DNA of 25,449 nt. Source: Pseudobdellovibrionaceae bacterium. GTDB lineage: Bacteria > Bdellovibrionota > Bdellovibrionia > Bdellovibrionales > Bdellovibrionaceae. Every line of letters starts with the position of its first letter. Positions within the stretch are counted from its first letter, which is position 1. A model generated the notes under the pieces. It worked only from the letters and a program-made list of their open reading frames with translations, ran no database searches and was not told where the DNA came from. Shown in pieces: positions 22,263-25,449 of this stretch. Location: contig CANCBY010000012.1 of NCBI GenBank assembly GCA_947374445.1, forward strand, positions 1 to 25,449, written 5' to 3'. The translations under genes and the position numbers were made by a program.

Positions 22263-22952
22263 CTACTCTCTCACCATTTTCACCAAAGAGTTGCGTGCTC
22301 CTGGAACAGGCCCTTTAACAAAAAGAACCCCTTCGCTTGGCAATACGTCAACAATTTGAACGCTTTTAACAGTAATTGTTTCATCGCCATAGTGACCAGG
22401 AAACTTTTTACCCGGCATAACTCGACCGGGCCAAGTTCTGTTTCCTGAAGAACCAGGACGTCTATGGAATTTTGATCCATGAGATGCCGGGCCCCCTGCA
22501 AAGTTCCAGCGCTTCATCACACCTGTGAATCCGTGTCCCTTTGAAACCCCAGTCAACTTAACTACATCACCCTTGTTCAAGCTTTCGATTGAAACAAGAG
22601 CGCCCAATTGTGCACCAGCTGGAATATCTTGACGGAACTCACGAATGTATTGAGCGCCAGTTTCAAACCCCGCACCTTTAAGGTGACCAATCTCAGATGA
22701 TTTTGAGTTCTTTGCTTTTTTTGGCATACAAGCCAACTGCAGCGCAGAGTAACCATCTTTTTCAGTTGTTTTGATTTGAGATACAACCCAAGGCTCAAAA
22801 CGAAGAACTGTTACTGGAACAGCTTCGCCCTTGTCGTTGTAAATTGTAGACATCCCCTCTTTGAATGCAAAGAGGCCGTTTAATTTCAATCCATTGCTGG
22901 ATTTTTCATTTTGTGCTGCAGTAGTTTCTGCAGTTTCCATATTTTCGCTCAC
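22263..22952 (-). CDS. rplC: 50S ribosomal protein L3 with N-terminal extension
   Basis: Protein of 229 residues that starts assembly of the large subunit. 'FAFKEGMSTIYNDKGEAVPV' is the usual beginning of the barrel, here preceded by about 25 residues of Glu, Thr, Ala and Asn ('MSENMETAETTAAQNEK'). 'GVSKGHGFTGVMKRWNF', 'GPASHGSKFHRRPGSSG' and 'PGRVMPGKKFPGHYG' form the central extension that reaches the peptidyl transferase centre. The start is GTG 22952 with GGGAG upstream; an ATG four codons later would also be in frame. Confidence 0.97.
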   Translation of the reverse strand: MSENMETAETTAAQNEKSSNGLKLNGLFAFKEGMSTIYNDKGEAVPVTVLRFEPWVVSQIKTTEKDGYSALQLACMPKKAKNSKSSEIGHLKGAGFETGAQYIREFRQDIPAGAQLGALVSIESLNKGDVVKLTGVSKGHGFTGVMKRWNFAGGPASHGSKFHRRPGSSGNRTWPGRVMPGKKFPGHYGDETITVKSVQIVDVLPSEGVLFVKGPVPGARNSLVKMVRE

Positions 22953-22965
22953 GACTTACTCCCTA

Positions 22966-23283
22966 TCAGATCGCTGACAGTTTAATTTCAACATCAACCC
23001 CAGCAGAGAGGTCGAGTTTCATGAGCTGATCGACAGTCTGCTGTGTGGGTTCCAAAATATCCAACATACGCTTATGAGTTCTAATCTCGAACTGCTCGCG
23101 GGATTTTTTGTCCACATGGGGCGAGCGAAGGACCGTATATCTGTTGATACGAGTTGGCAAGGGAATTGGCCCCGCAACACGTGCACCAGTTCTACGAGCC
23201 GTTTCAACAATTTCTTTTGTCGATTGATCGAGAAGTTTGTGATCGAATGCCTTCAATCGAATTCTAATTTTTTGACTCTGCAT
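22966..23283 (-). CDS. rpsJ: 30S ribosomal protein S10
   Basis: Protein of 105 residues, also known as NusE, which joins the small subunit and the NusB antitermination complex. 'IRIRLKAFDHKLLDQSTKEI', 'GPIPLPTRINRYTVLRSPHV' and 'QFEIRTHKRMLDIL' are diagnostic. It is the first gene of the S10 series; a 244-bp gap separates it from fusA upstream and holds a candidate promoter. Confidence 0.98.
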   Translation of the reverse strand: MQSQKIRIRLKAFDHKLLDQSTKEIVETARRTGARVAGPIPLPTRINRYTVLRSPHVDKKSREQFEIRTHKRMLDILEPTQQTVDQLMKLDLSAGVDVEIKLSAI

Positions 23284-23460
23284 CTTTTCCTACCTTGACT
23301 GCCATCTTTCTAAGTACTCAATTTCACTAGAAAGTTCCCAGCCTGCAAATGGCGAAAAGAGTCCCTATCAGCCCAGAAAATTGCTTTCAAATCGTATATA
23401 TTTGATCTGACGCTCAATTTTTAGGACGAGGAAACTCAGTTCGACGTTTCAAGTTTTGCG

Positions 23461-23490
23461 AATATGCAACAGTGTGAAGTCGAAAGTCAA
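23461..23490 (-). promoter_or_regulatory. Candidate promoter for the rpsJ-led operon
   Basis: On the minus strand TTGACT (23490-23485) and CATATT (23466-23461) are 18 nt apart, a fair match to a housekeeping -35/-10 pair, about 180 nt upstream of rpsJ. The -35 overlaps an AT-only inverted repeat (CAAAATAA/TTATTTTG, 23488-23510). No terminator follows fusA, so read-through from fusA is also likely. This was identified by eye only. Confidence 0.35.
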
Positions 23491-23527
23491 AATAATTAAA
23501 ATTTATTTTGAAATAGTTGAATTCTAA

Positions 23528-25449
23528 TTAAAAACGACCCAAGCGAGTCAGAATTTCATCTTTAACCCGGCTAGAAACTGGTGAGTACTCTAAAAACTCC
23601 ATGCTAAATGAGGCTCGGCCCTGAGAAATGGACCTGAGATCCGTCGCATACCCAAACAATGTGCCCAAAGGAGCTTCGGCAGATATTATTTGCCCCCCAC
23701 CTGGCTTTACATTCATAGAATGAACTTTGCCGCGACGAGAATTGAGATCACCCACGACATTGCCAACAAAGTTGTCTGGCGAGCTGATCTCTAGCTTAAA
23801 AATAGGCTCAAGCAATTGAACTTGCGCCTTTTGCACAGCCTCACGCAGACAAAGGGATACGGCCGCCTTAACGCCTGCCTCTGTTGGGATTCGGTCTGGA
23901 GGAAATGAAATCGATGCCAGCTTAACTTTAATATCAATCAGTGAGTATCCCGCCAAGGGGCCAATATCTGCAGACTCTCTAAGGCCAGCCTCAGCAGCCT
24001 TAATCAAATCTTGCGAGAGCCCTGGCATTTTGAGAGCCGCCACAGCATTAACAAGCTGAAAGCCAGAACCGCGGGCACCCGGCTCAACCTCAACAGCAAC
24101 AGTCACAACCTGCAAGTCCCCTGCAATCATTCTGTCGAAGGTGTAGTTAGCTTGAGCTTTATTTATAATAGCTTCACGGTAGGAAACCTGCGGTTTACCC
24201 ACATTGGCCTGAACCTTGTGTTCTCGCAACAGACGATCAATTAAAATTTCAAGATGAAGCTCACCCATCCCTGAAAGCAAAGTTTGTCCAGTTTCAGCAT
24301 CCATCCTGACTCTGGCTGATGGATCTTCTTTGATGAGCTTGTCGATACCAATCATCATCTTCTCTTGATCAGCCGAAGACTTGGCTTCAACAGCAACAGA
24401 AATAACAGGCTCAGGAGAAACAATGCTCTCTAGCACAACTGCTTTTTTAGGATCGCAAAGAGTATCGCCCGTGCCTGTAAATTTTAATCCGATAACGGCC
24501 CCTAAATCACCTGCCGTTAAGCAAGAAACTTCAGACCGACTGTTTGCATGCATTTTAACTAACTTTTGAATACGTTCTTTTTTTTGTGTGCGGGGGTTGA
24601 GCATCTGATCACCCACTTTAATGGTTCCAGAATACACACGAATAAATGCTAGCGTTCCTGCAAAAGGATCACTCGCAATTTTAAATGCCAACGCGACTGC
24701 GAGCTCATCAAAATCAGTTTTACAAATAATTTCTTTTTCAAAATTTTCGGGATCGTGTCCCACGATAGGTGGAACATCCAAAGGACTCGGCAAATAATCA
24801 ACAGCAGCATCTAGCAATGGCTGAACGCCCTTATTTTTAAAAGCCGCGCCACAGAGAACAGGAAAACCCTTCATTGCTAGGGTCCCCTTACGTAGTGCCT
24901 TCTTTAGTTCGGCAGATGAGATCTCTTCTCCGCCCAAGTACTTATCCATTAAGGCATCATCGAACTCGACAATTTTTTCAATGGTCTCGGCTCTGACTTT
25001 TTCGATATCCGCAAGCATATCTGCCGGGATATCTGTGACCTCAAATTTTTCACCCAAATTTGATGCACCCCAAACGTAGGCCTTTTTTTCGAGAAGATCG
25101 ACAACACCAACAAATGAGTCTTCTAGGCCAATCGGAACTTGGATAGGGATTGGATTTGCACCTAGCTTTTCTTTGATTGATTGAACGCTCATGACGAAGT
25201 CTGCGCCCACGCGGTCCATTTTATTGATAAAACAAATTCGCGGCACTTTGTGCTTGTCGGCTTGGCGCCAAACAGTTTCGCTCTGAGGCTCAACGCCACT
25301 AACGCCATCGAAAACAGCTATAGCACCATCCAAAACTCGAAGCGAACGCTCGACTTCAATAGTGAAGTCGACATGCCCCGGAGTATCGATGATATTTATT
25401 CTGTAGTCTTTCCACGCGAGAGAAGTCGCAGCCGCAGTGATCGTGATAC
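23528..25449 (-). CDS. fusA: Elongation factor G, N-terminus outside window
   Basis: The open frame runs off the right edge; 640 C-terminal residues are visible, the first full codon being at 25447. 'DTPGHVDF' (DTPGH at 25387-25373) is the G3 motif with the catalytic His, and 'FINKMDRVGAD' the G4 motif; the P-loop is outside. Later landmarks are 'GMGELHLEILIDRL' in domain III and the domain IV region, ending 'GRASFSMEFLEYSPV' in domain V. EF-G moves tRNA and mRNA through the ribosome and helps recycle it. The sequence looks like the standard translocase rather than a divergent EF-G2 or tetracycline-resistance type. Upstream rpsL and rpsG would be expected outside the window; tuf does not follow it. 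Confidence 0.97.
   Translation of the reverse strand, partial: ITITAAATSLAWKDYRINIIDTPGHVDFTIEVERSLRVLDGAIAVFDGVSGVEPQSETVWRQADKHKVPRICFINKMDRVGADFVMSVQSIKEKLGANPIPIQVPIGLEDSFVGVVDLLEKKAYVWGASNLGEKFEVTDIPADMLADIEKVRAETIEKIVEFDDALMDKYLGGEEISSAELKKALRKGTLAMKGFPVLCGAAFKNKGVQPLLDAAVDYLPSPLDVPPIVGHDPENFEKEIICKTDFDELAVALAFKIASDPFAGTLAFIRVYSGTIKVGDQMLNPRTQKKERIQKLVKMHANSRSEVSCLTAGDLGAVIGLKFTGTGDTLCDPKKAVVLESIVSPEPVISVAVEAKSSADQEKMMIGIDKLIKEDPSARVRMDAETGQTLLSGMGELHLEILIDRLLREHKVQANVGKPQVSYREAIINKAQANYTFDRMIAGDLQVVTVAVEVEPGARGSGFQLVNAVAALKMPGLSQDLIKAAEAGLRESADIGPLAGYSLIDIKVKLASISFPPDRIPTEAGVKAAVSLCLREAVQKAQVQLLEPIFKLEISSPDNFVGNVVGDLNSRRGKVHSMNVKPGGGQIISAEAPLGTLFGYATDLRSISQGRASFSMEFLEYSPVSSRVKDEILTRLGRF

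Overview
The window looks like chromosome of a Gram-negative, AT-leaning bacterium related to the former deltaproteobacteria, most likely Bdellovibrionota (Bdellovibrio-like). This is inference. The clues are the RpoA N-terminus with a 'WRDLIKPK' motif, an outer-membrane-type lipoprotein, KdsC-type sugar chemistry that implies LPS, and the paired TIGR03546/TIGR03545 envelope genes. No rRNA, tRNA, CRISPR array, transposon or phage gene was seen.

Left part (1-4516): a plus-strand set of carbohydrate genes. It holds the 3' end of a probable NAD-dependent sugar epimerase, a Gfo/Idh/MocA oxidoreductase, a sugar-1-phosphate nucleotidyltransferase, a small FSA/TalC-type transaldolase, a GmhA-like SIS isomerase and a HAD phosphatase, mostly with overlapping or touching ends. 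A KdsC-like HAD phosphatase converges on it from the minus strand. Together they look like synthesis of a nucleotide-activated, possibly seven-carbon, sugar for LPS or another surface glycan. Transaldolase could supply the ketose phosphate, SIS isomerise it, HAD dephosphorylate it, the nucleotidyltransferase activate it, and the epimerase and oxidoreductase modify it. The exact product is not determined.

Middle part (4588-9251): a secreted trypsin-like serine protease lipoprotein (minus strand), a roughly 300-bp intergenic region with a degenerate 42-bp repeat, the TIGR03546 and TIGR03545 gene pair on the plus strand (membrane protein plus a large membrane-anchored AsmA-like/coiled-coil protein), a plus-strand hairpin, and a minus-strand TlpA/ResA-like thioredoxin.

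Right part (9301-25449): one long minus-strand array of translation genes. Read in the direction of transcription it is fusA (5' end outside the window), a 244-bp gap with a candidate promoter, then rpsJ-rplC-rplD-rplW-rplB-rpsS-rplV-rpsC-rplP-rpmC-rpsQ-rplN-rplE-rpsN-rpsH-rplF-rplR-rpsE-rpmD-rplO-secY-adk-rpmJ-rpsM-rpsK-rpsD-rpoA-rplQ, closed by a clear intrinsic terminator at 9301-9335. This is the classic S10-spc-alpha order with notable absences: rplX (L24) is missing from its usual place between rplN and rplE, map and infA are missing between adk and rpmJ, and tuf is missing between fusA and rpsJ.

Most of the window is ordinary core genome. The points most worth a second look are the missing L24 gene, the transaldolase/SIS sugar cluster, and the uncharacterised TIGR03546/TIGR03545 pair.
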